The position numbers were made by a program, and so were the translations under genes. A stretch of 34,226 bases of DNA from positions 1-34,226 of the forward strand of contig CANNQP010000040.1 in assembly GCA_947507875.1 (NCBI GenBank), given 5' to 3'. The stretch comes from Verrucomicrobiaceae bacterium (GTDB lineage: Bacteria; Verrucomicrobiota; Verrucomicrobiia; Verrucomicrobiales; Verrucomicrobiaceae). How positions within the stretch are numbered: the stretch's first letter is position 1; each line of letters opens with the position of its first letter. Below are positions 10,429 through 18,847 of this stretch, in pieces. The notes under the pieces are model-generated. The model was not told the DNA's origin and searched no databases. It was given only the letters and a program-made list of their open reading frames with translations.

Positions 10429-10584
10429 ATGACTACCGCCGGCTTTTCCGTCATGCTGCTCTCCGTGGGCACCGTCACCTGCCTCTTTTCCTGGTGCATC
10501 TACAAGGTGCTGACCAGCCCTGGCGAAAGCGAAAAACTCCACGCCGTGGAGCTACACACGCCGGACATGGATCAGCCTGACTGA
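10429..10584 (+). CDS. MetS-like small subunit of NSS transporter (51 aa)
   Basis: A 51-aa ORF with a single hydrophobic helix (about residues 3-30, AGFSVMLLSVGTVTCLFSWCIYKVL) followed by a short acidic tail (SPGESEKLHAVELHTPDMDQPD). Its ATG is preceded by AAGGA, one of the few credible ribosome-binding sites in the window. Its position directly behind an NSS transporter, its size and its topology match MetS, the small subunit required by MetP in Corynebacterium and found behind many bacterial NSS genes. The molecular role of such subunits is poorly understood. Confidence 0.85.
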   Translation: MTTAGFSVMLLSVGTVTCLFSWCIYKVLTSPGESEKLHAVELHTPDMDQPD

Positions 10585-10617
10585 AAAGTGGGTAAGTTCC
10601 TGCTTCTTGGCTCCTTG

Positions 10618-11421
10618 TCATCCCCATGGCCGCCCCTCGCTCACGGTCCAACCACCATCAACGGCGATGACTTGGCCCGTGATGAAGCGGGCAGCGCGTG
10701 AAAGCAGGAACAGCGCAGCGCCATCGCAATCCTCCGGCAGGCCCACCCGTCCGCCCTCCAGCGGCTGCTTTTGGGCAATGAAGTCCATCACGGCCTCATT
10801 CCCCACGGCCCGACGGGACATGGGGGTCTCCACCAAAGCGGGCGCGATGACATTCACGCGGATGTTTTGCGGCGCATAGTAGCTGGCGATGGACCGGCTG
10901 AAGCCCAGGATGCCGGCCTTGGCGGCGGCGTAGGCATGGCTAGCAAAAAACTCTGGCGAGGGCGACCACCCGAGCACGCTGCCCATGTTCAGGATGGCAC
11001 CGCCACCACCCTGCGCCAGGAATTGCCGAACGGCGGCGCGATTGGAAAGCATGATGGAGGCTAGGTTCAGGTCGAGCGTGTAGCGCAGGCCGTCGTCGGT
11101 CATTTCATGCAGCGCTCCATCGCCATGGGAGCGCCCACTGCCACCTGCGACGTGATACAGGCCATCCAAACGGCCAAAGCGTTGCACGGCCAAGGCGATG
11201 GCACATTCTGCGGTATCCGGCAGACTCGCATCCCCTGCCCAACCCGCAGCCTGGGGCCCCAACTCCGCCAAAGCCGCGTCCACATTCGTCTGGGACCGAC
11301 TGCAAACCACCACCCGAGCTCCATGGGCCACCAAGGCACGCGCCGCAGAAAGCCCCAATCCCGTGGTGCCGCCCATGACGACGATGACTAGGCCGTGAAC
11401 TTCAAAAAGAGAATGACTCAT
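10618..11421 (-). CDS. SDR family oxidoreductase
   Basis: 267-aa classical short-chain dehydrogenase/reductase. The N-terminal Rossmann cofactor loop is GGTTGLG (residues 17-23), a conservative form of GxxxGxG. R and S after beta-2 (VVVCSRSQ) suggest NADP(H) preference. The active site is visible as Ser in NMGSVLG and YAAAK (Tyr and Lys), and the C-terminus has the common ITGQVIAVDGG motif. It resembles FabG-like ketoreductases. It is transcribed divergently from the ketosynthase fusion at 11616-13928, and a joint role in a fatty-acid- or polyketide-like pathway is plausible but inferred. Its 3' end faces the NSS/MetS operon with 33 bases between. Confidence 0.92.
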   Translation of the reverse strand: MSHSLFEVHGLVIVVMGGTTGLGLSAARALVAHGARVVVCSRSQTNVDAALAELGPQAAGWAGDASLPDTAECAIALAVQRFGRLDGLYHVAGGSGRSHGDGALHEMTDDGLRYTLDLNLASIMLSNRAAVRQFLAQGGGGAILNMGSVLGWSPSPEFFASHAYAAAKAGILGFSRSIASYYAPQNIRVNVIAPALVETPMSRRAVGNEAVMDFIAQKQPLEGGRVGLPEDCDGAALFLLSRAARFITGQVIAVDGGWTVSEGRPWG

Positions 11422-11522
11422 GACGCTCCTTAACCAAACGCAGGCATCGCCTCAAGCAGCAAGGGGCTGCGGACATGCCAGAAACGTCCATGTGACATGC
11501 GCGGGCCGGATGCACCAAACCT

Positions 11523-11551
11523 TTGACAGCGTGCTTCCCTCCGCCTTTAAC
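11523..11551 (+). promoter_or_regulatory. Candidate sigma70 promoter for the ketosynthase fusion
   Basis: A perfect TTGACA (11523-11528) is followed after 17 bases by TTTAAC (11546-11551, four of six matches to TATAAT). It lies in the divergent intergenic region, about 65 bases before the preferred ATG at 11616. This also argues against longer upstream starts, which would overlap the promoter. Confidence 0.5.
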
Positions 11552-11615
11552 ATCCAAACGGCAGGTAGATCACTCACCGCTAAAGCTCTCGCGGGTGAGG
11601 CCATCGCACCTTGCC

Positions 11616-13928
11616 ATGGGTTCCTTCCGTTTTCATCCTCGACTTTTCGTGGTTCCTCCCTCCCCACCCCTTCTCGTCACCGGTGCAGGTATCGTGTCTC
11701 CGCTGGGGCTGAGCTGGCGCGACAATGAGGCTTCCTTTCGGGCCAACCGGATGAACTTCACGCCCGTGACAGCCTTCGATGTGAGCGAGCGCATCGCCAA
11801 AACAGCCGCACAAGTCGAACTGCCGGAGGAGCGCCTCTTTCTCCGTGCTCCACGGCGTCGAGACGCCCTGATCGACCGCGGCACAAAGATGCTGCTGCTG
11901 GCCGTGCGCGAGGCCCTGGCCATGGCCAAAATGCCCGACCTGGGTGGCATCGATGCCATCATCATCGGCACCTCAGCCGGAGCCATGAGTGTAGGCCAGG
12001 ACTACTTTCGCAGGGCCATCGCCAGCCCCAACCGTGTGCCGGGGCAGCTCTCGCGGGTGCAATTTTATCAGCCGCAGAAACAAATCGCCGCCATCGCCGC
12101 AGAATATGACTGGCACGGGCCGATCCTGATCGTCTCAAACGCCTGTGCCAGCGGTGCGAATGCCATCGGCGACGCCATGGCCATGATCCAAACGGGTCGT
12201 GCCCGCCGCGTCTTGGCGGGGGGCTACGATACCCTGGCAGAGCTGGTGTTTGCCGGCTTCGACACGCTGCGTGCCCTGGCCCCGAGTGGCATCCCCAGAC
12301 CCTTCGATGCCGCACGTGATGGTCTCGCGCTCGGCGAAGGGGCTGCTGTCGTCATCCTGGAAAGTGCCGAAGCCGCCGCCGAGCGCCGTGCGCCCGAAGC
12401 AGTCGCCGTGGCTGCCGGTTACTCCACGGCGACGGACCTGCACCACCTGACCCAGCCTGACCCCGAGGGAAAAGCTGCCATCCGCACCATGCGTGAGGCC
12501 TGTGCAGGGGCAGGCTTGCTCCCCCACGAGGTGGACTACATCAACTCCCACGGCACCGGCACGCCCTACAACGATGTCGCAGAAGCGAGCGCCATCCAGG
12601 CCTGGGCCGGCGAGGCCGCGCAGAGCATCGCCCTCAGCTCCACGAAATCTGCCATGGGGCATCTGCTCGGTGGAGCAGGCGCGGTCGAGGCTGTGATCTG
12701 CCTGATGGCGATGCGTGGCCAATGGCTACCCGCGAGCCTGAATGTACGCGAAGCGGATGCTGCGGTGAAGGCAGACTTGGTTCGCGCCTGGCGTGAAGCC
12801 AAGGTGAACGTGACGCTAACCAACAGCTTCGGCTTTGGTGGAACCAACGCGACACTGGTCTTTGCCCAACCTGGGGCGAAATCGGAATCGCGCCGCCAGA
12901 AGCGGCTTTCCTCAAGACTAAGCATCGCGGGTGTCGGAGCCGTGTCGCCTGCGGGTTGGGGTGCCGAGCCTCTGCTGCAAGCGGTAATCAATGCTGAGCC
13001 ACCACCATTGACCCAAAGCCAACGCACGGTGGGCCAGCGCAACTGGCCCTGCCCGCTGCGTACCGTGCCCCCGCCACCCGCCGATCTGCTGCCGAAATTT
13101 CCACGCCTGCGACGTGCCAGCGCCATCACCCGCTTTTCCATGGGAGCTGCGCTGGAGGCACTGGCCAGCGCTGGTTTTCCAAAAGCCGAAGGTGCAGGTC
13201 GGCTCGGCATCATTCAGTGCCTGTTCAATGGCTGCGTTCAGTTCAGCGGCAAGTTTTACCACGAAGTGCTGGAGACCCCTGCCCTGGCCAGTCCGCTGAT
13301 CTTCCCTGAAACGGTTTACAATGCTCCAGCCTCGCACATCGCCGCTTTCCTCGGTGTGGATGGACCGGTGACGACCCTGATCGGCGAATCCAGTGCCATC
13401 GTCGAAGGCATCGCCATGGCCCGCACTTGGTTGGAACTCGGCTGGGTGGATCACGTGCTGCTGATCGGCGCAGAAGAAGCAGACTGGGTCGGCGCGGAGG
13501 CCGTGACCTACTACCACCCAGACATGGTCGCTGCGGAAGGTGCCGCCGCACTCGTGCTATCTCTCAACGGCAGCGGGCCGACGCTGGAGCAAAGCCCCGT
13601 CGCTGCCTTTTTGAATCAAACCGAACATGCCGAGAGGCTGCACGAGCTCACCGAAAGCTTGCTTTGGAAGACGGATGCGTGTGCGCATGAAATCTCCGCA
13701 CAGACTGGCATTCCAGCTGTGGATGCTTTGGAAAAAAAAGTGCTGCCTCAGGCACCCGGAGTGCAGCCCCTGCATCCACGAGCTGTTTTGGGGGAAAGCA
13801 TGGGCGCCGCAGGTGCCCTTCAGCTCACGCTCGCGGCTGAAGTGGCACGAACCACTGCCAGTTGCGCACGTGTCCTTCTGCCAGGAAATCTCAGCGCTGC
13901 TTACGCGGTGCGGGTCACTCCAGGCTAA
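11616..13928 (+). CDS. Fused beta-ketoacyl synthase plus inactive KS (chain-length-factor-like) domain
   Basis: 770 aa from the ATG giving MGSFRFHPRL. Domain 1 (about 18-420) is a complete FabF-type condensing enzyme: Cys177 in SNACASGAN, His312 in SHGTGTPYND, His349 in KSAMGHLLGGAGA and the terminal NSFGFGGTNA. Domain 2 (about 432-765) has the same fold but is degenerate. The nucleophile position is Ser (Ser592 in GESSAIVEG) and the active-site histidines are missing, with ESMGAAGALQ replacing KxAxGH. This is the arrangement of KS-alpha plus KS-beta/chain-length factor in type II polyketide, aryl polyene and related systems, here in one chain. It would elongate acyl-ACP by decarboxylative condensation with malonyl-ACP in the cytosol. 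The divergent SDR is a candidate ketoreductase. No ACP, dehydratase or thioesterase lies nearby in the window. Confidence 0.88.
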   Translation: MGSFRFHPRLFVVPPSPPLLVTGAGIVSPLGLSWRDNEASFRANRMNFTPVTAFDVSERIAKTAAQVELPEERLFLRAPRRRDALIDRGTKMLLLAVREALAMAKMPDLGGIDAIIIGTSAGAMSVGQDYFRRAIASPNRVPGQLSRVQFYQPQKQIAAIAAEYDWHGPILIVSNACASGANAIGDAMAMIQTGRARRVLAGGYDTLAELVFAGFDTLRALAPSGIPRPFDAARDGLALGEGAAVVILESAEAAAERRAPEAVAVAAGYSTATDLHHLTQPDPEGKAAIRTMREACAGAGLLPHEVDYINSHGTGTPYNDVAEASAIQAWAGEAAQSIALSSTKSAMGHLLGGAGAVEAVICLMAMRGQWLPASLNVREADAAVKADLVRAWREAKVNVTLTNSFGFGGTNATLVFAQPGAKSESRRQKRLSSRLSIAGVGAVSPAGWGAEPLLQAVINAEPPPLTQSQRTVGQRNWPCPLRTVPPPPADLLPKFPRLRRASAITRFSMGAALEALASAGFPKAEGAGRLGIIQCLFNGCVQFSGKFYHEVLETPALASPLIFPETVYNAPASHIAAFLGVDGPVTTLIGESSAIVEGIAMARTWLELGWVDHVLLIGAEEADWVGAEAVTYYHPDMVAAEGAAALVLSLNGSGPTLEQSPVAAFLNQTEHAERLHELTESLLWKTDACAHEISAQTGIPAVDALEKKVLPQAPGVQPLHPRAVLGESMGAAGALQLTLAAEVARTTASCARVLLPGNLSAAYAVRVTPG

Positions 13929-13958
13929 GCCAAAGCAGCTGGGCAGACAGCTCAGGAT

Positions 13959-14948
13959 TCAGGGCCGACTTGCTGCTTTTTTGGCCTTTTCCATGACTTC
14001 TTGGAGCGTGACTTCTGCCCCGCCACGCCGCTTGCTCTCATCAGCAGCTTCCATGAAAGCATAAATCTCCAGCGTCTCCTCCGGGGTGACGGGAGCGACA
14101 CCGGTCCGGAAGAAATGCACCGCCGCGTAGAGCAGCGGATCATATCCCTCATAGGCACCGATGTCGGATTCGCCTTTGTCACCCACGGCCTTGCCACCGT
14201 AGCCCTTGTTCTCATAAAACACACCTGTCCGGCCAGCTCCCCACTGACCGGTGACACGGATTTTGCCTTCGGGTGTCGTTTCCCGCTTCACGGAGACACA
14301 GCCACGCCCCAGGGAAGTAAAGAGGCTCTCCACGCCATGAATGCCATACCAGAAAAGATCAGGGTGCGTTTGTTCTAGTGTTGCTGGGCTAAACGTCTCA
14401 GCGCGCTTCACGGTTCCAATGCTGCCAGCGCGCACGGCCAGGGTGCTTTTGCCAAAGCGAAGCGAAGAAGACGAAAAGACCGGCACTCCGGCAGCCTTGG
14501 AAGCCTCGAAAATCTGGATCGCATCGACCAGACTCGCCGCGATGGGCTTGTCGATGAACACGGGTTTGTGCGCTTCGAGACATGGCTTCAACTGCTCCAG
14601 GTGCGGGCGACCATCATTGGACTCCAGGAAGACCACATCCACCTTGTCCAGCAGCGCATCAATGCTGTCCACGATCTCCACGCCCAGCTCACGAACCTTC
14701 TGCGTGTATTCAGGCACACGCTTCACGCTGGATTCGATGTCCTTTGAGCCCTGTGGGTAAGCCGCAACCATGCGCACGCCCATGACCTCTGGTTTTTGCG
14801 GCGTGGCGTTCAGCGTTTTGGTAAACGCAAGCACATGGGAAGTATCGAGGCCGATGATGCCTGCGCGAATGTTTTGTGCAGACGATGGGGTGACAGCAGC
14901 GGCGATGACCCAAAACAGGCAGCCAAAGAGAAGGCGAGAAAAAGACAT
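13959..14948 (-). CDS. Exported Gfo/Idh/MocA-like oxidoreductase
   Basis: 329 aa with a convincing signal peptide (MSFSRLLFGCLFWVIAAAV..SSA, cleavage before QNIRAG). The mature part has the Gfo/Idh/MocA layout: an N-terminal Rossmann fold and a central FIDKPIA motif (the EKP equivalent). A C-terminal alpha/beta domain follows. The nucleotide-binding loop is GIIGLDTSH instead of the usual GxGxxG, a form I associate with exported Gfo/Idh-like proteins of planctomycetes and verrucomicrobia. Such proteins usually act on sugars or cyclitols with a tightly bound NAD(P), but the substrate here is unknown and cofactor binding is uncertain. It ends 30 bases from the convergent ketosynthase gene. Confidence 0.85.
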   Translation of the reverse strand: MSFSRLLFGCLFWVIAAAVTPSSAQNIRAGIIGLDTSHVLAFTKTLNATPQKPEVMGVRMVAAYPQGSKDIESSVKRVPEYTQKVRELGVEIVDSIDALLDKVDVVFLESNDGRPHLEQLKPCLEAHKPVFIDKPIAASLVDAIQIFEASKAAGVPVFSSSSLRFGKSTLAVRAGSIGTVKRAETFSPATLEQTHPDLFWYGIHGVESLFTSLGRGCVSVKRETTPEGKIRVTGQWGAGRTGVFYENKGYGGKAVGDKGESDIGAYEGYDPLLYAAVHFFRTGVAPVTPEETLEIYAFMEAADESKRRGGAEVTLQEVMEKAKKAASRP

Positions 14949-15034
14949 GAGGCGGAGGACTACGGTCCAAGTCGTTGAAGCTTGCGCGCTGCGCTGACCT
15001 GAACTGACGGGAATGTGTCTGACGAACGAGGGCT

Positions 15035-15709
15035 CTACTTTCGCGCCACGACGACCTGCTGCTGGCGTGTTTTCAAAATGCTATCCGCCGGAATGAGGCC
15101 AGTCACACTCGACAAAGGGTAGATGATGCTGCGAGGGCCAATGAGCGTGCCTGGATTCAGAACGCTGTTGCAGCCCACCTCAGCACGGTCACCGATGATG
15201 GCTCCAAACTTCCGAAGTCCAGTCGCCGTCACATGGCGACCGTCATCCACCGTCACCTCACGGCGATCCAGCCGCACATTGGAGAGCACGACGCCTGCCC
15301 CCAGGTGCGCCTTGTAACCCAAAATCGAGTCGCCGACATAATTGAAGTGCGGCACCTCGCACTCATCGAAAAGCACGCAGTTCTTGAATTCACAGGAATT
15401 CCCCAACACGCAGCCATTGCCCACAATGACGTTCTCTCGGATGTAACAGCCGGAGCGCAGGTGGCAATTCCGCCCGATCCAGGCGGGGCCTTTGATCACC
15501 ACGCCAGGGTCGATGAGGGTGCCTTCATCGACGAACACGTCCTCCCCCAGATGAACGCCATGCGGAACGGCTGAAAGCACATTCCGCTGAAGACGAAACC
15601 CCAGGTAAGATTCAATGTGACCCAGGGCGTGCCAAACGGGCTGATCCGCAGGGAACAGGATGCCATGCTGCGTATGGCTAAGGTCGAGGAAGTCGGCGGG
15701 CGAAAACAT
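15035..15709 (-). CDS. Left-handed beta-helix (hexapeptide repeat) acyltransferase-like protein
   Basis: 224 aa. After a short N-terminal region (1-45) the sequence is dominated by hexapeptide repeats that build a left-handed beta-helix. Examples are VFVDEGTLIDPGVVIKGPAWIGRN, CYIRENVIVGNGCVLGNSCEF and ILGYKAHLGAGVVLSNV, with a loop carrying DGRHVTATGLRKFGAIIGDRAEVGCN. This resembles the C-terminal acetyltransferase half of GlmU-type nucleotide-sugar enzymes but lacks a nucleotidyltransferase domain. It probably handles a UDP-sugar or acyl donor, with no substrate assignable. The gene starts 12 bases downstream of frr on the same strand, so cotranscription is likely. No signal peptide. Confidence 0.8.
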   Translation of the reverse strand: MFSPADFLDLSHTQHGILFPADQPVWHALGHIESYLGFRLQRNVLSAVPHGVHLGEDVFVDEGTLIDPGVVIKGPAWIGRNCHLRSGCYIRENVIVGNGCVLGNSCEFKNCVLFDECEVPHFNYVGDSILGYKAHLGAGVVLSNVRLDRREVTVDDGRHVTATGLRKFGAIIGDRAEVGCNSVLNPGTLIGPRSIIYPLSSVTGLIPADSILKTRQQQVVVARK

Positions 15710-15721
15710 GCAGAAGCCGTG

Positions 15722-16288
15722 TCAAACCGTGAGAACTTCCTTCTCCTTGCTGACCATGTGTTGATCGATTTCAGCGATCTTCTTGTCCGTCATGACCTGC
15801 ACTTCTTTCTCCAGACGATGCAGATCGTCTTCGGTGATGATGCTCTCCTTTTCGCCTTTCTTGAGGGTCTCCATGGCATCACGTCGCGCCGAACGGATGC
15901 GCACCTTGGCCTCTTCCCCCATCTGCTTCACCAGCTTCACCATCTGCTCACGACGCTCTTGAGACAGGGTTGGAATCGGCAAACGGATCACTTTGCCCTC
16001 GATCGAGCCATTCAAGCCTAGGCGTGATTCACGGATGGCACGGTCAATGTCATGCAGTGTGGATGAATCGAATGGCTCAATGCGGATCAAGCGAGCATCG
16101 GGCGTGGTGATCATGGCCAACTGCTTGAGCTTCATGTGGGCTCCGTAGCTATGCACGTGCACATCCAGGCCCTCGACCAAGGTGGGAGATGCTTTTCCGG
16201 TACGCACGGCGGCAAATTCATGCACAGCATATTCCACGGCCTTGGTCATGGCCTCTTCGCATTCAAGCATCGTCATTTCGGGGTCCAT
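15722..16288 (-). CDS. frr: Ribosome recycling factor
   Basis: 188 aa, close to the usual 185. RRF acts with EF-G after termination to split the 70S complex. Family landmarks are all present: VEYAVHEFAAVRTGKASPTLV near the start, the IRIEPFDSSTLHDIDRAI segment, the SRLGLNGSIEGKVIRLPIPTLSQERREQMVK block and the C-terminal helix ending DKKIAEIDQHMVSKEKEVLTV. An internal ATG five codons in (MTMLECEE) is an alternative start. It is followed at 12 bases by the beta-helix gene and preceded by mutL on the same strand. In many bacteria frr follows pyrH; here it does not. Confidence 0.97.
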   Translation of the reverse strand: MDPEMTMLECEEAMTKAVEYAVHEFAAVRTGKASPTLVEGLDVHVHSYGAHMKLKQLAMITTPDARLIRIEPFDSSTLHDIDRAIRESRLGLNGSIEGKVIRLPIPTLSQERREQMVKLVKQMGEEAKVRIRSARRDAMETLKKGEKESIITEDDLHRLEKEVQVMTDKKIAEIDQHMVSKEKEVLTV

Positions 16289-16392
16289 AAGAGATGGGGT
16301 AGATTCAGCCCCATACTTGGGTGCTGGCAGAGGTCATGTCCACTCTGAAATCGGTCTTCGACCCACTGAGGCAACTCGAGGCCCAGCACGAC

Positions 16393-18288
16393 TCAAGGAG
16401 CCAATCGACCAAATTTTTTCTCCAACTCGCGCATCGACATTTGAATCAAAGTAGGCCGCCCATGTGGGCAGCAGTATGGCATCTCGCAAGCGAACAAGTC
16501 GGCCAAAAGCGCCTCGATCTCAGGCACAGCCAGCTTATCGTTCGCCTTGATGCTATGACGGCAGACCGTCGTCGCGATCATGTCCTCTCCCAAACGAAGG
16601 TTGGACCCCCGAGGCGTCAGAGTTTGCAACTCCTCAATCACTTGATCCATCCACGTCAGAGGATCATCCGTCTTCAAGAAGGTCGGCAACGCCTCAACCT
16701 TGAAGATGTTCGGACCAAAGGGCTCGATCTCGATGCCTAACTTGCCGAGCGTCTCTAAATTTTTTCGCAACACATCCGCATCCCTCGGGCTGACCTGCAT
16801 CGTCAATGGCATCAAAAGTCGCTGCGAGGGCACGCCGCCCTGCTCCATGGATCGACGCATTTTCTCAAAATTCACCCGCTCATGAGCCGCGTGTTGGTCC
16901 ATCAAGACCAAGCCTTCTGCGCTTTCGAGCAAGATGTAAAGCTTATGCAGCACGCCGATGATACGAAAGCGAGGTATCTCCTTCGGTGGCTCAGGGACCA
17001 CTTCCGCACTAGGTTCATCGGCTCGCTCAGGTGCTACCTGCACTGCCGCTGTGGGTGAAGGCAAAGCCTGCTCTGGCTCTGCGCTGCGTCTTGCTTCTGG
17101 CAGCGGTCGATCCGTGATCGATGGCGTTTTGGCCACTAGACTGCTTGATGCCGCAAGAACCCCAGAAGGCTCCCCCTTCAGCTCCAAGGGAGGCCTCGGC
17201 ATGTGCAGGGCAAAACTCTGCTGCTGAGGTGCCGCGATCTCTGGTAGGGCAGACCGCACGACGGGCTCGGGTGTCTTTCGCCCCTCAGGCAATTTATCTG
17301 CCGTTTCCAAGGCCTGTCGAACCGCCCGCGCGACCGCATCACGCACGACAAAGCCATCATGAAAGCGCACCTCCTTTTTGGCAGGATGGACATTGATGTC
17401 ATACCTAGCCGCATCCATTTCCATGAAGAGAAAGGTGACTGGATGCTGGCCCTTCATCAGCGAAGTATGAAATCCCTCGCGCAAGCCATAATGAATCGCG
17501 TGACTCTCCACCGGACGACCATTCAGAAAAGTCAGCTGCTGCTGGCGCGTGGACCGACTGAGGCCTGGGCCGCCGATGAAACCTCGCAGGGCAATGCCCT
17601 GGATCGTCTGCTCTGGAACCTCAATCAACCGGCGCGCCAACTCCTCCCCCACCAGGCCGCGGATTCTCTCCAACAAATCCTGTGTTCCTGGCAAATGAAA
17701 CACGACCGCACCATCACGCACGAGCGTGAAAGCAACGCGCGGATGAGCCACGGCATGGACCAAGAACTGCTGCTCAATGTGCGAATTCTCCGTAGCCTCT
17801 GAGCGAAGGAATTTTCGCCGCGCTGGCACATTGAAGAACAAAGATCGAGCCTCCACCGTCGTGCCAGCAGCGCCGCCAAACTCGCTGACCGACGACAAGC
17901 GACCGCCGTGAATCTCCACTTCCGTGCCCGTGAGGGCTTCTGCTTCGCGAGTCGAAAGCCGAAAGCGACTGACACTCGCAATGCTCGGTAGTGCTTCCCC
18001 TCGAAAACCAAAGGTCAAAATCGCTTCGAGATCCTCCTTGGTGCGGATCTTGCTGGTGGCGTGCCTTTCGATACACAACAACGCATCTTCGCGCCCCATT
18101 CCACAACCGTCATCGACCACCCGGATCAGGGCAGCACCGCCACGCTGAACTTCAACCGTGATATGACTCGCCCCTGCATCCAGACTATTTTCCACAAGCT
18201 CACGAATGACCGCAGCTGGCCGCTCCACGACTTCCCCTGCTGCCACTTGGCTAGCGAGTGCGTCTGGAAGAATTCGGATTTTCGACAT
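16393..18288 (-). CDS. mutL: DNA mismatch repair endonuclease MutL
   Basis: 631 aa from the ATG giving MSKIRILPDALASQVAAGEV; longer upstream frames do not match the family. The N-terminal GHKL ATPase shows Glu30 and Asn34 in VIRELVENSLDAG, DDGCGM (59-64), ATSKIR and GFRGEAL. A variable Pro/Glu-rich linker (about 340-430) leads to the C-terminal dimerisation domain. That domain carries the endonuclease metal motif DQHAAHERVNFE (464-475, the DQHA(X)2E(X)4E pattern) together with ACR-like TVCRHSIKA and CPHGRPT. This is therefore the nicking type of MutL used by organisms without MutH. It acts with MutS and the clamp on newly made DNA. Confidence 0.97.
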   Translation of the reverse strand: MSKIRILPDALASQVAAGEVVERPAAVIRELVENSLDAGASHITVEVQRGGAALIRVVDDGCGMGREDALLCIERHATSKIRTKEDLEAILTFGFRGEALPSIASVSRFRLSTREAEALTGTEVEIHGGRLSSVSEFGGAAGTTVEARSLFFNVPARRKFLRSEATENSHIEQQFLVHAVAHPRVAFTLVRDGAVVFHLPGTQDLLERIRGLVGEELARRLIEVPEQTIQGIALRGFIGGPGLSRSTRQQQLTFLNGRPVESHAIHYGLREGFHTSLMKGQHPVTFLFMEMDAARYDINVHPAKKEVRFHDGFVVRDAVARAVRQALETADKLPEGRKTPEPVVRSALPEIAAPQQQSFALHMPRPPLELKGEPSGVLAASSSLVAKTPSITDRPLPEARRSAEPEQALPSPTAAVQVAPERADEPSAEVVPEPPKEIPRFRIIGVLHKLYILLESAEGLVLMDQHAAHERVNFEKMRRSMEQGGVPSQRLLMPLTMQVSPRDADVLRKNLETLGKLGIEIEPFGPNIFKVEALPTFLKTDDPLTWMDQVIEELQTLTPRGSNLRLGEDMIATTVCRHSIKANDKLAVPEIEALLADLFACEMPYCCPHGRPTLIQMSMRELEKKFGRLAP

Positions 18289-18393
18289 GACGATGAAAAA
18301 AGTGGATTCAGGCGTGGCGTAATTCTTGCAACCGTTAAACGCCTGTGAAAAGGGCGCGCCATACAAATCATCCGTCTTTCCTTTGTTTCTACG

Positions 18394-18726
18394 ATGGTCT
18401 CTCTCACCGATACTGCCGCACACCACCTGCGAATCCTTTTGGCCGAAAAAGAGGCACCTGAAGGCGCTGGCCTGCGGGTGAGTGTGGAGAAAGGTGGCTG
18501 TGCCGGCTGGCAATATCAGATGCGTGTGGATACGGCAGGTGCTGATGACGCCGTCTATCAACATCACGGAGTCCGTCTTATCGTGGACTCCGATAGTCTA
18601 AATTTCCTAAAAGACAGTCAGATTGATTACATCGAATCCTTGAATGACTCAGGATTTCGAGTGGTTAACCCGAATGCGGCTCGCAATTGCGGTTGTGGCA
18701 CTTCCTTTGAACCCAAAACGGCTTAA
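18394..18726 (+). CDS. HesB/IscA-type (A-type) iron-sulfur carrier protein
   Basis: 110 aa, the usual size. It shows the A-type carrier layout: start VSLTDTAAHHLRILLAEK, first cysteine in EKGGCAGWQY (Cys36) and the C-terminal CGC (Cys99 and Cys101 in RNCGCGTSF). These three cysteines hold a transient [Fe-S] cluster passed to apo-proteins. The region around Cys36 reads GCAGWQ rather than the common GCSGFQ, a conservative change. It is divergent from mutL with 105 bases between. IscA, ErpA and SufA cannot be told apart from sequence alone, so no symbol is given. Confidence 0.93.
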   Translation: MVSLTDTAAHHLRILLAEKEAPEGAGLRVSVEKGGCAGWQYQMRVDTAGADDAVYQHHGVRLIVDSDSLNFLKDSQIDYIESLNDSGFRVVNPNAARNCGCGTSFEPKTA

Positions 18727-18847
18727 CTCCTTGACCAGCAGAGATTTATTTCAAGTTATTCACATGAAAAAACTTTCTATTATTCGCTAAGCCCGTAGGA
18801 TCTGCGAATCAACTACCGATAAATACAATAACTTTCTCATTTTTGAT

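Noticed and set aside
16294..16314. ATGGGG...CCCCAT hairpin between mutL and frr
   Set aside because: Only a six-base stem with a nine-base loop and no U-run, and it overlaps the expected frr initiation region.
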